This document shows positions 24,734-32,678 of a DNA stretch of 64,000 nucleotides, piece by piece. The notes beneath the pieces were generated by a model. That model made no database searches. It was not told where the DNA came from and saw only the letters and a program-made list of their open reading frames with translations. Numbering within the stretch: the first letter of the stretch is position 1; each line of letters starts with the position of its first letter. The stretch is from Ornithinibacter sp. (GTDB lineage Bacteria; Actinomycetota; Actinomycetes; Actinomycetales; Dermatophilaceae): assembly GCA_029266735.1 (NCBI GenBank), contig JAQSWG010000001.1, positions 1 through 64,000 on the forward strand, in the 5' to 3' direction. The position numbers and the translations under genes were made by a program.

Positions 24734-25177
24734 TCAGAACCCTCGGAAGACGCCGTCGCCCGCATCTGCGGTGTCCGCGAACTCGGCGAACTCGATGTTC
24801 GCGAGGCGCAGGTCGGTCTCGACGGACCACGCCTCCTCGGGTACCACGCGGAAGGTCCGACCGAAGGACTCGTCGAAGCCGTCGGCGCAGACGACACAGA
24901 GGGTCCGTTCGTCGTCGTCGGTCACCGTCTCGTCGTCGGCGAGGAGGAGGGCGACGGCGTCACCGTGGGAGGCGAGCTCGGCGGCGTCCTCGGGCGTCAT
25001 CCCGTCGTAGCGCGGGTCGTCGACGGGCCTGAGCGCGGCCACCATGCCGTCCTCGGTGCGGGCCGTGGCCCGAGTGAGTGCGTCCACCCACCCGGCGTCG
25101 TCGGTGAAGTCCGTGCGAATGAGGAGTGTGTGCTCCTCGTCCAGGCCGGTCAGCGGTGGATGTCCCCGGTCGTCCAT
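24734..25177 (-). CDS. DUF6924-like hypothetical protein
   Basis: A 147-residue acidic protein whose N-terminal LLIRTDFTDDAGW block resembles the uncharacterised DUF6924 family of actinobacteria. No catalytic motif, signal peptide or membrane helix is seen. Its 3' end faces helY with a 32 bp gap. It lies between helY and the exonuclease gene, both of which are conserved neighbours, so it may be a local insertion. Confidence 0.65.
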   Translation of the reverse strand: MDDRGHPPLTGLDEEHTLLIRTDFTDDAGWVDALTRATARTEDGMVAALRPVDDPRYDGMTPEDAAELASHGDAVALLLADDETVTDDDERTLCVVCADGFDESFGRTFRVVPEEAWSVETDLRLANIEFAEFADTADAGDGVFRGF

Positions 25178-25221
25178 CCACCCAATGTGCCACGGCGAGC
25201 CGGGCTGAAGACCGCTGTGTG

Positions 25222-26166
25222 TCAGGGCAGCCCGAGCGCCGTGAGGAGGCGGGTGACCGGGTTCGTGACGCCATGGGTCGTCGCCAGGCGCTCCAGCCGA
25301 TCGGGCTCGGCGACGGCCGTCGGCAGGGCGAGGTCCACGTCCGCGACAGGCGCGTCCCGGGCGACCCGCACGACCGTGGGCGCGACGTCGAGGTACGCGG
25401 CGGCCGCCTCGAGGTTGGTGCGGCGCACCCCCTTGAGCGCCGGGTCCCCGGCCTCGACGGCCGCACGGAGTCCCGTGAGCGAGCCGTAGGTCGTGATGAG
25501 CTGGGCGGCCGTCTTGTCACCGATGCCCTTGACACCCGGGAGCCCATCACTCATGTCCCCCCGGAGGATCGACATGTCGGCGTAGGCGTCGCCGGTCGGA
25601 ACGGAGTATCGATCGAGGAGGTACGACTGCGTGACGACGTCAGGCTCGCGGACACCGCCCTTGCCCGTGTAGAGGACCCGGATGCCGTCCGCGTCGTCGA
25701 CGAGCTGGAGCAGGTCACGGTCACCGGTGACGATGTCCACCGGCATCGTCCCGCGATGGCGCTCGGTGAGCGTGCCGATGACGTCGTCGGCCTCGAAGCC
25801 GACCGCGCCCAGCCGGGTGATGCCGATGGCGCCGAGCGCCTCCCGGATGAGGGGAACCTGGGGCGTGAGGTCGTCCGGGCTCTCCTCGACGACGTCGGAC
25901 CCCTCGACGAGCCGGTGCGTCTTGTAGGTCGGGATGAGGTCCACCCGGAACTGGGGCCGCCAGTCGTCGTCCCAGCAGGCGACGAGATGGGTCGGCCGGT
26001 GGGCCGTCACGAGGGTCGCGATCATGTCGAGGAAGCCACGGAGCGCGTTCGTCGGGTGCTCCTCCGGACTGGACCGCTGGTCGGGCACCCCGAAGAACGC
26101 CCGGAAGTACAACGACGCGGAGTCGAGCAGGAGCAGCTTCTGCGGGCGGTCCGGGTCCAGCGGCAT
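25222..26166 (-). CDS. 5'-3' exonuclease (PolI N-terminal domain-like)
   Basis: A 314-residue stand-alone FEN-type nuclease equivalent to the N-terminal domain of DNA polymerase I. The metal-binding aspartates appear in LLLDSASLYFRAFFG, in GFEADDVIGTL, in VTGDRDLLQLV and in GDMSDGLPGVKGIGDKTA (helix-hairpin-helix). A neighbouring 5'-3' exonuclease next to helY is also seen in mycobacteria. It probably helps remove RNA primers or flaps. Confidence 0.92.
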   Translation of the reverse strand: MPLDPDRPQKLLLLDSASLYFRAFFGVPDQRSSPEEHPTNALRGFLDMIATLVTAHRPTHLVACWDDDWRPQFRVDLIPTYKTHRLVEGSDVVEESPDDLTPQVPLIREALGAIGITRLGAVGFEADDVIGTLTERHRGTMPVDIVTGDRDLLQLVDDADGIRVLYTGKGGVREPDVVTQSYLLDRYSVPTGDAYADMSILRGDMSDGLPGVKGIGDKTAAQLITTYGSLTGLRAAVEAGDPALKGVRRTNLEAAAAYLDVAPTVVRVARDAPVADVDLALPTAVAEPDRLERLATTHGVTNPVTRLLTALGLP

Positions 26167-26172
26167 GCGGCG

Positions 26173-26178
26173 AGCCTA
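26173..26178 (-). promoter_or_regulatory. -10 box TAGGCT, leaderless
   Basis: On the minus strand TAGGCT ends 6 bases before the exonuclease ATG at 26166. Confidence 0.55.
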
Positions 26179-26286
26179 GGGGATCACCGCCGCCCCGGCC
26201 GTGTGCCCACGGTGACTGCGGCGACGCCCCGTTCGGGGCCCCCGCCCACGCTGCGAGCCGCTCGGGCCCGTGTCGGCGGGCCGGTC

Positions 26287-26292
26287 TACCCT
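26287..26292 (+). promoter_or_regulatory. -10 box TACCCT, leaderless
   Basis: TACCCT ends 6 bases before the GTG at 26299, which supports that start codon. Confidence 0.55.
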
Positions 26293-26298
26293 GAGCGG

Positions 26299-26721
26299 GT
26301 GGAAGACCTCGACCGTCGCATCGTCGACCTCCTCGCGAAGGACGGCCGGATCAGCTACACGGACCTCGGCCGGGCCCTCGGCATGTCGACGTCGGCGGTG
26401 CACCAGCGGGTCCGCCGGCTCGAGCAGCGGGGAGTCGTCAAGGGATACACCGCCAAGGTCGACCACCAGGCGCTGGGCCAGCAGATGACGGCGTTCATCT
26501 CGATCACGCCGCTGGATCCCGCGGCCCCCGACGACATCCCCGTGCGGCTGCGGGAGATCACCCAGATCGAGGAGTGCCACTCCGTCGCCGGCGACGAGAA
26601 CTACATCCTCAAGGTGCGGGTGGCCACGCCCACCGAGCTGGAAGAGCTCATCGCGACCGTCCGGGGGGCCGCCCACGTCTCCACCCGCACGACCGTCGTG
26701 CTGTCCACGCCGTGGGAGTGA
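26299..26721 (+). CDS. Lrp/AsnC family transcriptional regulator
   Basis: A 140-residue regulator with an N-terminal HTH (LDRRIVDLLAKDGRISYTDL through VHQRVRRLEQRGVVKGY) and a C-terminal RAM domain that binds amino acids and drives oligomerisation (the CHSVAGDENYILKV block is typical). The GTG at 26299 fixes the usual family length. The stop overlaps the DinB-like gene. Its effector is unknown; the lysine genes a few kilobases away are one possible target, but no direct link is visible. Confidence 0.92.
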   Translation: MEDLDRRIVDLLAKDGRISYTDLGRALGMSTSAVHQRVRRLEQRGVVKGYTAKVDHQALGQQMTAFISITPLDPAAPDDIPVRLREITQIEECHSVAGDENYILKVRVATPTELEELIATVRGAAHVSTRTTVVLSTPWE

Positions 26722-27293
26722 CCCTGCCGCCCGACCTGCCGGCGGACCTCCACCGCTACCTCCAGCAGGGCCGTGACGGGCTGATGCGCTCGCTCGACGG
26801 GCTGTCCGAGCACGACGCGCGCCGACCCATGACGCCGACCGGCACGAACATCCTGGGCCTGGTGAAGCACCTGGCCGGCGTGGAGATGGCCTACCTGTCG
26901 AGGTCGGTCGGGCGCGACGCCCCGCTGCTGCCGTGGGACGAGGACGGCTCGGTCTGGGAGGGAGCCGACATGTGGGCACGTCCGGAGGAGAGCCGTGAGT
27001 ACCTCGTCGGCCTCTACCACGAGGCGTGGCGGCTGTCCGACGCGTCGATGGAGGCGCTCCCGCTCGATGCCCCGGCCACCGTGTCGTGGTGGCCCGAGGA
27101 GCGTCGGGAGACGACCTTCGGGCACCTCCTCGTGCGGGTGGTCGCCGAGACGGCACAGCATGCCGGCCATGCCGACATCCTCCGGGAGACGATCGACGGT
27201 CAGGCCGGGCTGGACCGGGATGCGTTCGGCGGTCACGCGGACTGGGCGGAGTACCTCGCGAGGATCCAGGCGGCGGCCGACCGCTTCCGCTGA
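26718..27293 (+). CDS. DinB/DUF664 family four-helix protein
   Basis: A 191-residue protein of the mini-DinB superfamily, a four-helix bundle with a three-histidine metal site: His in LVKHLAGVE and the QHAGHAD pair. Many actinobacterial members are thiol-dependent S-transferases (mycothiol or bacillithiol), but this one could differ. The GTG start overlaps the Lrp stop by 4 bases, so both are translated from one message. Confidence 0.85.
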   Translation: MTLPPDLPADLHRYLQQGRDGLMRSLDGLSEHDARRPMTPTGTNILGLVKHLAGVEMAYLSRSVGRDAPLLPWDEDGSVWEGADMWARPEESREYLVGLYHEAWRLSDASMEALPLDAPATVSWWPEERRETTFGHLLVRVVAETAQHAGHADILRETIDGQAGLDRDAFGGHADWAEYLARIQAAADRFR

Positions 27294-27306
27294 CGCCCCC
27301 GTGCTC

Positions 27307-28296
27307 TCAGCCGACCGCCGTGAGCTGTCGCTCCACGTCCTCGGACACCAGCTCGGCGTTGACGACCGCACCCACCCTGGTGCCGGCGGCCGCGGCCATG
27401 ACGACCTGAGCCATGGGGTCGGTGACGTTACCGGCGACCCACACCCGCGGCACCGTGGTGCGGCCCATCGGGTCCGCCGGCACCGCACGCGCGACCACCG
27501 TCCCCATCATCTCGATGTCCGTCACCCCCAGGTCCAGCCCCGCGAGCAGCGCCGACCGCGGGTGGACCACGCTCGCGACGACCACGGCGTCGGCGGGCAC
27601 CACCACGTCGGCGGCCGCCACCCCGACCACTCGGGCCCCCTCGGCCACCAACCGGTGCGCGGGACCCGCGACGACCGGCATCCCGAGCGCCCGGAGGCGC
27701 GCCACCTGCTCCTCATCGAGGGCGGACGGGTCGTGGAGGACCACGGTGAGGTCGTCGGTCAGCTGCCGGAAGAGCTGGGCCTGGTGCACGGCCGCGGGAC
27801 CCGTCGCGAGGACGACGATCCGGCGGTCCCGGACCTCCCAGCCGTGGCAGTACGGGCAGTGGATGACGCCGTGGCCCCAGTGCTCGCGCAGGCCCGGCAC
27901 GTCGGGCAGCTCGTCCACGGCACCGGTGGTCACGATGAGGTGCCTCGCCGACCACGTGGTCCCGTCGGCCAGCGTGACCTCGATGCGGTCACCGATCGTC
28001 TCGGCGCTCATGGCCGTCCCGTCGACGAGGCGGGCCCCGTAGCGTGCCACCTCGGCACGCCCCCGCCGCAGCAGTTCGGACGGAGGGATGCCGTCGTGTC
28101 CGAGGAACGCATGGATCCCCTCGGCGGGGGCGTTGCGTGGCTCGCCGGCGTCGACGACCACCACTCGACGGCGCGAACGGGCAAGGACGGTGGCAGCCGA
28201 GAGGCCGGCGGCTCCCCCTCCGACGACGAGGACGTCGGTGTCCTCGGGCGAGAACTGGGGGACGGAGGCTGCGGGCGGTGTCTCGAGGGTGCTCAT
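27307..28296 (-). CDS. Thioredoxin reductase-like FAD/NAD(P) oxidoreductase
   Basis: A 329-residue flavoprotein with an N-terminal FAD motif (VVGGGAAGLSAA), a redox-active CPYC pair in HCPYCHGWE, and a C-terminal GNVTD FAD motif. In this subfamily the HCPYCHG block replaces the usual CATC of TrxR, so the partner may not be thioredoxin. The ATG at 28296 was preferred over a frame open further upstream. The gene diverges from an XRE-cupin regulator with 50 bp between them, which suggests it is the regulator's target. Confidence 0.88.
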   Translation of the reverse strand: MSTLETPPAASVPQFSPEDTDVLVVGGGAAGLSAATVLARSRRRVVVVDAGEPRNAPAEGIHAFLGHDGIPPSELLRRGRAEVARYGARLVDGTAMSAETIGDRIEVTLADGTTWSARHLIVTTGAVDELPDVPGLREHWGHGVIHCPYCHGWEVRDRRIVVLATGPAAVHQAQLFRQLTDDLTVVLHDPSALDEEQVARLRALGMPVVAGPAHRLVAEGARVVGVAAADVVVPADAVVVASVVHPRSALLAGLDLGVTDIEMMGTVVARAVPADPMGRTTVPRVWVAGNVTDPMAQVVMAAAAGTRVGAVVNAELVSEDVERQLTAVG

Positions 28297-28331
28297 GCCT
28301 CGAGCCTGCCCGCACCTCGCTCTCGTCAGCA

Positions 28332-28345
28332 AGGTATGTTGCCGG
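28332..28345. promoter_or_regulatory. Candidate operator GCAA/TTGC dyad with -10 box
   Basis: GCAA and TTGC half-sites flank the leaderless -10 box TATGTT (28335-28340), which ends 6 bases before the regulator GTG at 28347. Binding here would block this promoter and probably the divergent one, fitting autoregulation. Confidence 0.4.
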
Positions 28346-28346
28346 A

Positions 28347-28925
28347 GTGGCAAACAGCGACCTCAGCCGGGTGGGTCTCCGTCTGCGCGAGATGCGGTCA
28401 CGGCGCGGGCTGACATTGGCCGATGTCGCCCGTGAGACGGGAACCTCGGTGAGCACGCTCTCTCGGTTGGAGTCCGGAAGTCGGAAGGCCACCCTCGAGC
28501 TCCTCATCCCACTGGCAAGGGCGTACCGCGTCACCCTCGACGAGCTCGTCGACGCGCCCCAGACCGGTGACCCCCGGGTGCACGCCCGTCCCGTGGAGTG
28601 CTGGGGTGCGACGGTCATCCCGCTGACCACCCGTGCCGGTGGCCCGCGCGCCTTCAAGCAGGTGCTGCGTCCGGACCGTCGGAGCACTCCCGACCCCCGG
28701 TCCCACGAGGGGTACGACTGGCTCTACGTGCTCGACGGGCGCCTTCGCGTCGTGCTCGGTGAGCACGACTTCGTCATGGGTCCGGGTGAGGCGGCGGAGT
28801 TCGACACGCGGGTGCCGCACTGGTTCGGCTGCGCCGACGACCGACCCGTCGAGATGCTCTGCATCGTCGGGCCGCAGGGCGAACGGATCCACGTGCGCGC
28901 CAAGTCCACCCGCGGCAACGGGTGA
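28347..28925 (+). CDS. XRE-family regulator with C-terminal cupin domain
   Basis: A 192-residue regulator. The HTH is at about residues 8-62 (LREMRSRRGLTLADVARETG, then STLSRLESG), and a cupin effector domain occupies about 105-180 (EGYDWLYVLDGRLRVVLGEHDF, VPHWFG). Such proteins sense small molecules. The GTG at 28347 is supported by a leaderless -10 box. Its divergent neighbour is a thioredoxin reductase-like enzyme, so redox or detoxification control is likely but inferred. Confidence 0.9.
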   Translation: MANSDLSRVGLRLREMRSRRGLTLADVARETGTSVSTLSRLESGSRKATLELLIPLARAYRVTLDELVDAPQTGDPRVHARPVECWGATVIPLTTRAGGPRAFKQVLRPDRRSTPDPRSHEGYDWLYVLDGRLRVVLGEHDFVMGPGEAAEFDTRVPHWFGCADDRPVEMLCIVGPQGERIHVRAKSTRGNG

Positions 28926-28974
28926 CCTGCTGACGGCCCGGCACCGTCCACGGCAGGCGGATCGGGCAGGACGT

Positions 28975-29358
28975 TCAGAGGTCCTCGAAGCGGACCCGCT
29001 CACCGACCGGTCCGTCCGACTCCGGGAAGGCGATCCGGCCGGCGGCGACCGCCCAACGGGCGACGTCGACGCGGAACCGTCCGGCGCGGACGGCGGGGTC
29101 CTGCTCCGCCATGCGCCGGGCCTCGGCCGGCTCGACGGTGTACACCGACATCCCGCGCAGACTGACGTCGGACTGGTCCAGGAGGGGGCCGTTGGCCGCG
29201 ATGATGCCGCGCCGACCGAGGTCCGCGAGATGGGCGAGGTGCGCGTGGTGCAGCGCGGTGGACGCCTCCTCGTCGAGGTCGGGCGGGTCGGTCCCACGTC
29301 GCAGGTAGACGACCGTGCGGACGTCGAACGTTGCGGGCGCGCCGGGTGGTCGATCCAT
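28975..29358 (-). CDS. YCII-related protein
   Basis: A 127-residue small protein with the YciI-like ferredoxin fold pattern (LHHAHLAHLADL, GPLLDQ, DPAVRAGRFRVDV). Family members include dehydrochlorinase-like enzymes and proteins of unknown role. The ATG at 29358 follows GGAGGAG at good spacing, a clear ribosome site. It lies 57 bases downstream of kamA on the same strand and may be co-transcribed, although no step of lysine breakdown obviously needs it. Confidence 0.78.
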   Translation of the reverse strand: MDRPPGAPATFDVRTVVYLRRGTDPPDLDEEASTALHHAHLAHLADLGRRGIIAANGPLLDQSDVSLRGMSVYTVEPAEARRMAEQDPAVRAGRFRVDVARWAVAAGRIAFPESDGPVGERVRFEDL

Positions 29359-29415
29359 GGTGGTCTCCTCCTCCGACCGGACGCGGCTCATCGCGCGTCG
29401 CCGTCGCGCCGTTCC

Positions 29416-30861
29416 TCAGCGCAGGTGGGCGACCGAGGCCGCGTGGCTGGCACCGGCGCCGACGAGCGCCGCCTCGTGCACGGCATCCATGTCGGTCGTC
29501 GCGCGCCACCAGTCCTGCCCGGCCTGCGGCAGGGTGTCGATCGGGTCGTAGTACACGTACTCACGCGAGAGCGCCTGGTCGTCACCCACTTCCAGGGAAG
29601 TGCGATAGTGCTTGCGCCAGAAGGACATTCCTCGCTCGATGTCGTAGCTCTCGACCTGGTGCACCCAGCGCTTGCCCACATAGGGCACGTCACAGACGAT
29701 CCGCGGTGTGGCGAACCCGGGCAGGTACCCCATGATCGCCTGCTGGAGGTCCTGGGCCCGGCTGAGCGGAAGCCGCCAGTGCTCGGAGAACGGGATCATG
29801 TCGCACATGTAGAAGTAGTACGGCGTGATCATCGCCTCGTCCTGGAGGGCGAAGCAGAGGTCGAGCAGCGCCTCCGGTGAGTCGTTGACCCCGCGCATGA
29901 GCACGCCCTGGTTGCGGACGTCACGGATCCCGGCATCCAGCATGGCCGCTGAGGCCTGCGCCACCAGAGGTGTCACGGACTGGGCGCTGTTGACGTGCGT
30001 GTGGATGGCCAGGGAGACACCCCGAGACCGGGCCTTGGCCGCCACGCGCCCCACGCCGTCGACGACGTCGCGCTGCAGCCAGTGCTGCGGGAGACCCATG
30101 AGCGCCTTCGTCGCGAGGCGGATGTCGCGGATCGTCTCGACCTCGAGCAGCTTGTCGAGGAAGCCCTCGAGGTTCTTCCAGGGCATATTGGCGACGTCGC
30201 CGCCGGACACGACGACGTCCCGCACGCCTGGGGTGCGCTGCAGGTAGTCGAGCATCGCGGCGTAGCGGTCGACAGGCTTCCCCGCGAGCTTGAGCTTGGT
30301 GAACTGTGGCGTCGGGTTGCCGACGAGGTCCATGCGCGTGCAGTGCCCGCAGTACTGGGGGCACGTCGGAAGCATCTCGGCCAGCACCTTGGTGGGGTAG
30401 CGGTGCGTGAGGCCCTCGACCGCCCACATGTCGTGCTCGTGGAGGCTGTCGCGGGTCGCGAGCGGGTGGCTCGGCCAGTCCGTGCGACGGTCGGAGAAGA
30501 CGGGGAGCATGTAGCGGCGCACAGGGTCGGCACGGAAGGCGTCGGTGAAGGCCACGCCCGGGGCCGGCATGGCGCCGCCCGCTGCAGGCACCATCGTGTT
30601 GACCATCTGGGGCGGGAGGAGCATCGACATCGTCGCCCGCTCCGACTGGTCCCGCTCCAGGTCTGCATAGAACCGGTCGTCGAGGAGGTCGCCCATGACA
30701 GCGCGTAGCTGGGCGGCGCTCTTGACGCAGTGTGCTCGCTGCCACTGGGCGTCGGCCCACTCGGCTGCGGTGACGTCCCTCCACCCCGGAAGCCGCGTCC
30801 AGTCGGGCTCGGTCAGCTCACGACGCCGGTAGGCGTAGGGCTGGTCGATGTTCGTCGTCAT
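29416..30861 (-). CDS. kamA: Lysine 2,3-aminomutase (KamA family radical SAM enzyme)
   Basis: A 481-residue radical SAM/PLP enzyme, expected to convert L-lysine to L-beta-lysine, the first step of lysine fermentation. The iron-sulfur cysteines are CPQYCGHC at Cys167, Cys171 and Cys174. Asp354 (MCDM) and Asp391 (CDVPYVGK) match the two carboxylates that bind the lysine side-chain amine in clostridial KamA, and Lys397 matches the PLP lysine. The PLP loop is PYVGK rather than the usual PGGGGK, and CRHCTRR is replaced by CGHCTRM, so this is a divergent subgroup. It diverges from kdd, which supports the function. The ATG at 30861 has a leaderless -10 box. Confidence 0.85.
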   Translation of the reverse strand: MTTNIDQPYAYRRRELTEPDWTRLPGWRDVTAAEWADAQWQRAHCVKSAAQLRAVMGDLLDDRFYADLERDQSERATMSMLLPPQMVNTMVPAAGGAMPAPGVAFTDAFRADPVRRYMLPVFSDRRTDWPSHPLATRDSLHEHDMWAVEGLTHRYPTKVLAEMLPTCPQYCGHCTRMDLVGNPTPQFTKLKLAGKPVDRYAAMLDYLQRTPGVRDVVVSGGDVANMPWKNLEGFLDKLLEVETIRDIRLATKALMGLPQHWLQRDVVDGVGRVAAKARSRGVSLAIHTHVNSAQSVTPLVAQASAAMLDAGIRDVRNQGVLMRGVNDSPEALLDLCFALQDEAMITPYYFYMCDMIPFSEHWRLPLSRAQDLQQAIMGYLPGFATPRIVCDVPYVGKRWVHQVESYDIERGMSFWRKHYRTSLEVGDDQALSREYVYYDPIDTLPQAGQDWWRATTDMDAVHEAALVGAGASHAASVAHLR

Positions 30862-30868
30862 GCGTGGC

Positions 30869-30874
30869 AGGATA
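30869..30874 (-). promoter_or_regulatory. -10 box TATCCT, leaderless
   Basis: On the minus strand TATCCT ends 7 bases before the kamA ATG. Confidence 0.6.
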
Positions 30875-30890
30875 CGCAACGGATGACGCC

Positions 30891-30901
30891 AACGTCACGT
30901 T
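30891..30901. promoter_or_regulatory. Palindrome AACGTCACGTT between kamA and kdd
   Basis: Perfect 5 bp arms flank a single centre base in the 85 bp divergent gap. It sits where the kamA -35 region would fall, so a bound repressor could block it. The regulator is unknown. Confidence 0.4.
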
Positions 30902-30946
30902 CTCACCGGAAATGCTGCGGTGGCGTGTCGACTGACAGGAGATCTT

Positions 30947-31999
30947 GTGCGTACGACGCCGTCCTCGCCCGTCGGTCTGCACCGCGTGGTCGAGCCGGCC
31001 GGCGAGGCCCTGCCGCAGTCGGCGCTCGTCCTCGACGCCTCGCCGGACCTGTGGCCTGACGAGGTGCGGATCGACGTCGACACGCTCAACCTCGATGCGG
31101 CATCGTTCCGCCAGCTGACCGAGAAGCACGACGGTGACGGCGCGGCCGTTCGCCGGGAGGTCCTCGAGATCGTCGCCGCCCGCGGAAAGATGCAGAACCC
31201 GGTCACCGGCTCCGGGGGGATGCTCATCGGCACGGTCGCGGCGGTCGGCCCCGCGTCGCCCCTCGGCGTGGCGGTCGGGGACCGGGTGGCGACCCTCGTG
31301 TCGCTCTCGCTCACCCCGCTCGTCGTCACCGACGACCTCGCCGGCTGGGACGGACACTCGGAGCGGGTCCCCGCCCGGGGGACCGCCGTGCTCTTCGCCC
31401 GCTCCATCGTCGCCCGCCTGCCCGACGACCTCCCGGCGCAGCTGGCGCTCATGGTCATGGACGTGTGTGGTGCGCCGGCCCTCGTGGCACGGGTGGTGGG
31501 GGAGTCGGCCGGTCGCGGCGTCGCCCCCACCGTGGCCGTGCTCGGCGCAGCCGGCAAGTCGGGCTGCCTGTCGCTCGCGGCGGCGCGCGCCTCGGGATCG
31601 GGGCACCTCATCGGAGTCGTGCCCGTCGAGCAGGAGGCGGAGGTGCTTCGAGCCAGCGGGCTCGCCGACGCCGTCGTGGTCGCGGACGCTCGTTCCCCGC
31701 TCGGTCTCGCGGATGCCGTCCGCGGCGCCGGTGGTCCGGCGGACGTCACCGTGGTCTGTGTCGACGTGCCGGGCTGCGAGCAGCCGTCCATCCTCGCGAC
31801 CGCCCAGGGCGGCACCATCATCTACTTCTCCATGGCGACGAGCTTCTCCGCCGCGGCGCTCGGCGCCGAAGGCCTGGCGGCGGACGTGCGCATGCTCATC
31901 GGGAACGGCTATGTGCCCGGGCACGCGGAGCTCGCGCTCGATCTCGTCCGTCGCGATCCGTCTGTCCGAGCGCTGTTCGAGGGTCGGCTCACCCGGTAG
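30947..31999 (+). CDS. kdd: L-erythro-3,5-diaminohexanoate dehydrogenase
   Basis: A 350-residue NAD-dependent oxidative deaminase that turns 3,5-diaminohexanoate into 5-amino-3-oxohexanoate, the third step of lysine fermentation. The N-terminal half (about 1-190) has the family blocks LNLDAASFRQL and KMQNPVTGSGGML. A Rossmann motif VLGAAGKSGCLSL lies near residue 197, and the C-terminus has GNGYVPGHAEL. The GTG at 30947 was chosen because AGGAGA lies 4 bases before it; a GTG at 30920 is also in frame. It is divergent from kamA and followed by a hairpin. Confidence 0.9.
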   Translation: MRTTPSSPVGLHRVVEPAGEALPQSALVLDASPDLWPDEVRIDVDTLNLDAASFRQLTEKHDGDGAAVRREVLEIVAARGKMQNPVTGSGGMLIGTVAAVGPASPLGVAVGDRVATLVSLSLTPLVVTDDLAGWDGHSERVPARGTAVLFARSIVARLPDDLPAQLALMVMDVCGAPALVARVVGESAGRGVAPTVAVLGAAGKSGCLSLAAARASGSGHLIGVVPVEQEAEVLRASGLADAVVVADARSPLGLADAVRGAGGPADVTVVCVDVPGCEQPSILATAQGGTIIYFSMATSFSAAALGAEGLAADVRMLIGNGYVPGHAELALDLVRRDPSVRALFEGRLTR

Positions 32000-32009
32000 C
32001 CCCGTCCTC

Positions 32010-32034
32010 GGCCGGCTCCGGCCCCGCGCATTTT
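32010..32034 (+). terminator. GC hairpin plus T-run after kdd
   Basis: GGCCG and CGGCC arms with a 4-base loop (32010-32023) are followed within 8 bases by TTTT. It is the most intrinsic-like terminator in the window. Confidence 0.5.
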
Positions 32035-32048
32035 CATCCCCTGCGGGT

Positions 32049-32081
32049 GACGCATGCGTCGTTCGACGTCCATAGCGTCGA
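32049..32081 (+). promoter_or_regulatory. Promoter with two inverted repeats
   Basis: A 12 bp perfect palindrome GACGCATGCGTC (32049-32060) covers the -35 position. A second dyad, TCGACG/CGTCGA (32063-32081), encloses the -10 box TAGCGT at 32073-32078. Both would serve the lipoprotein gene. Confidence 0.4.
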
Positions 32082-32105
32082 GTGATCGAGCCGAGCAGAG
32101 GATCC

Positions 32106-32588
32106 ATGATGACCCACAGCCTTGCCATCCGCGTCGCGCCTGCCCTCGTTGCCCTCGTCCTCGCCGCCGGGTGCGCGGGAAGCTCCGACGACGACGGCAC
32201 CGAGGACGCCAGTCCAGGGCAGGGCGGGAGCTCGGCCGTGTGCGACGGCTACAGCCAGCTCAAGACGGCGGTCGAGGACCTGCGAGCGACCCCTCTCGAC
32301 ACGTCGGGGACGGCGGACGAGGTGCAGGCCCAGCTGGACGAGCTCGGCGACAAGGCCAGGACGGTCAAGGCAGGGCTCGACAAGCTGTCCGCCGTCTCGG
32401 ACGGCCCCGGTGCAGCCGCGGTCGGTGCGATGAACGAGAAGGCCGACGCCCTGAGGGAGTCCTTGACCGAGGCCAAGGCCGACGCCCAGGAGTCGTTGGG
32501 CCCGGAGATCACCGAGGCCCAGACCGAGCTCAACGAGTCGTACGACGCGGTCACGAGCGCATTCGACGAGGAGTGCCCGTCCAGCTGA
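32106..32588 (+). CDS. Small helical lipoprotein of unknown function
   Basis: A 160-residue secreted lipoprotein. The signal peptide ends in the lipobox LAAGC, placing the lipidated Cys at about residue 23. A low-complexity acidic/serine linker follows. The mature part is predominantly helical with heptad-like spacing (KTAVEDL, QAQLDELGDKARTVKAGLDKL, NEKADALRESLTEAKADAQESL). I do not recognise a family. The ATG pair at 32106/32109 has AGAGGA upstream. The two inverted repeats in the promoter suggest tight regulation. Confidence 0.7.
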   Translation: MMTHSLAIRVAPALVALVLAAGCAGSSDDDGTEDASPGQGGSSAVCDGYSQLKTAVEDLRATPLDTSGTADEVQAQLDELGDKARTVKAGLDKLSAVSDGPGAAAVGAMNEKADALRESLTEAKADAQESLGPEITEAQTELNESYDAVTSAFDEECPSS

Positions 32589-32678
32589 CGGGCCGACCAC
32601 CACGACCACCGCCAGCGACGACCACCGCCCACCCGTGCCGAGTGCCGGCGCGGCATCTCACGATGGCAAGGAGTGCCC

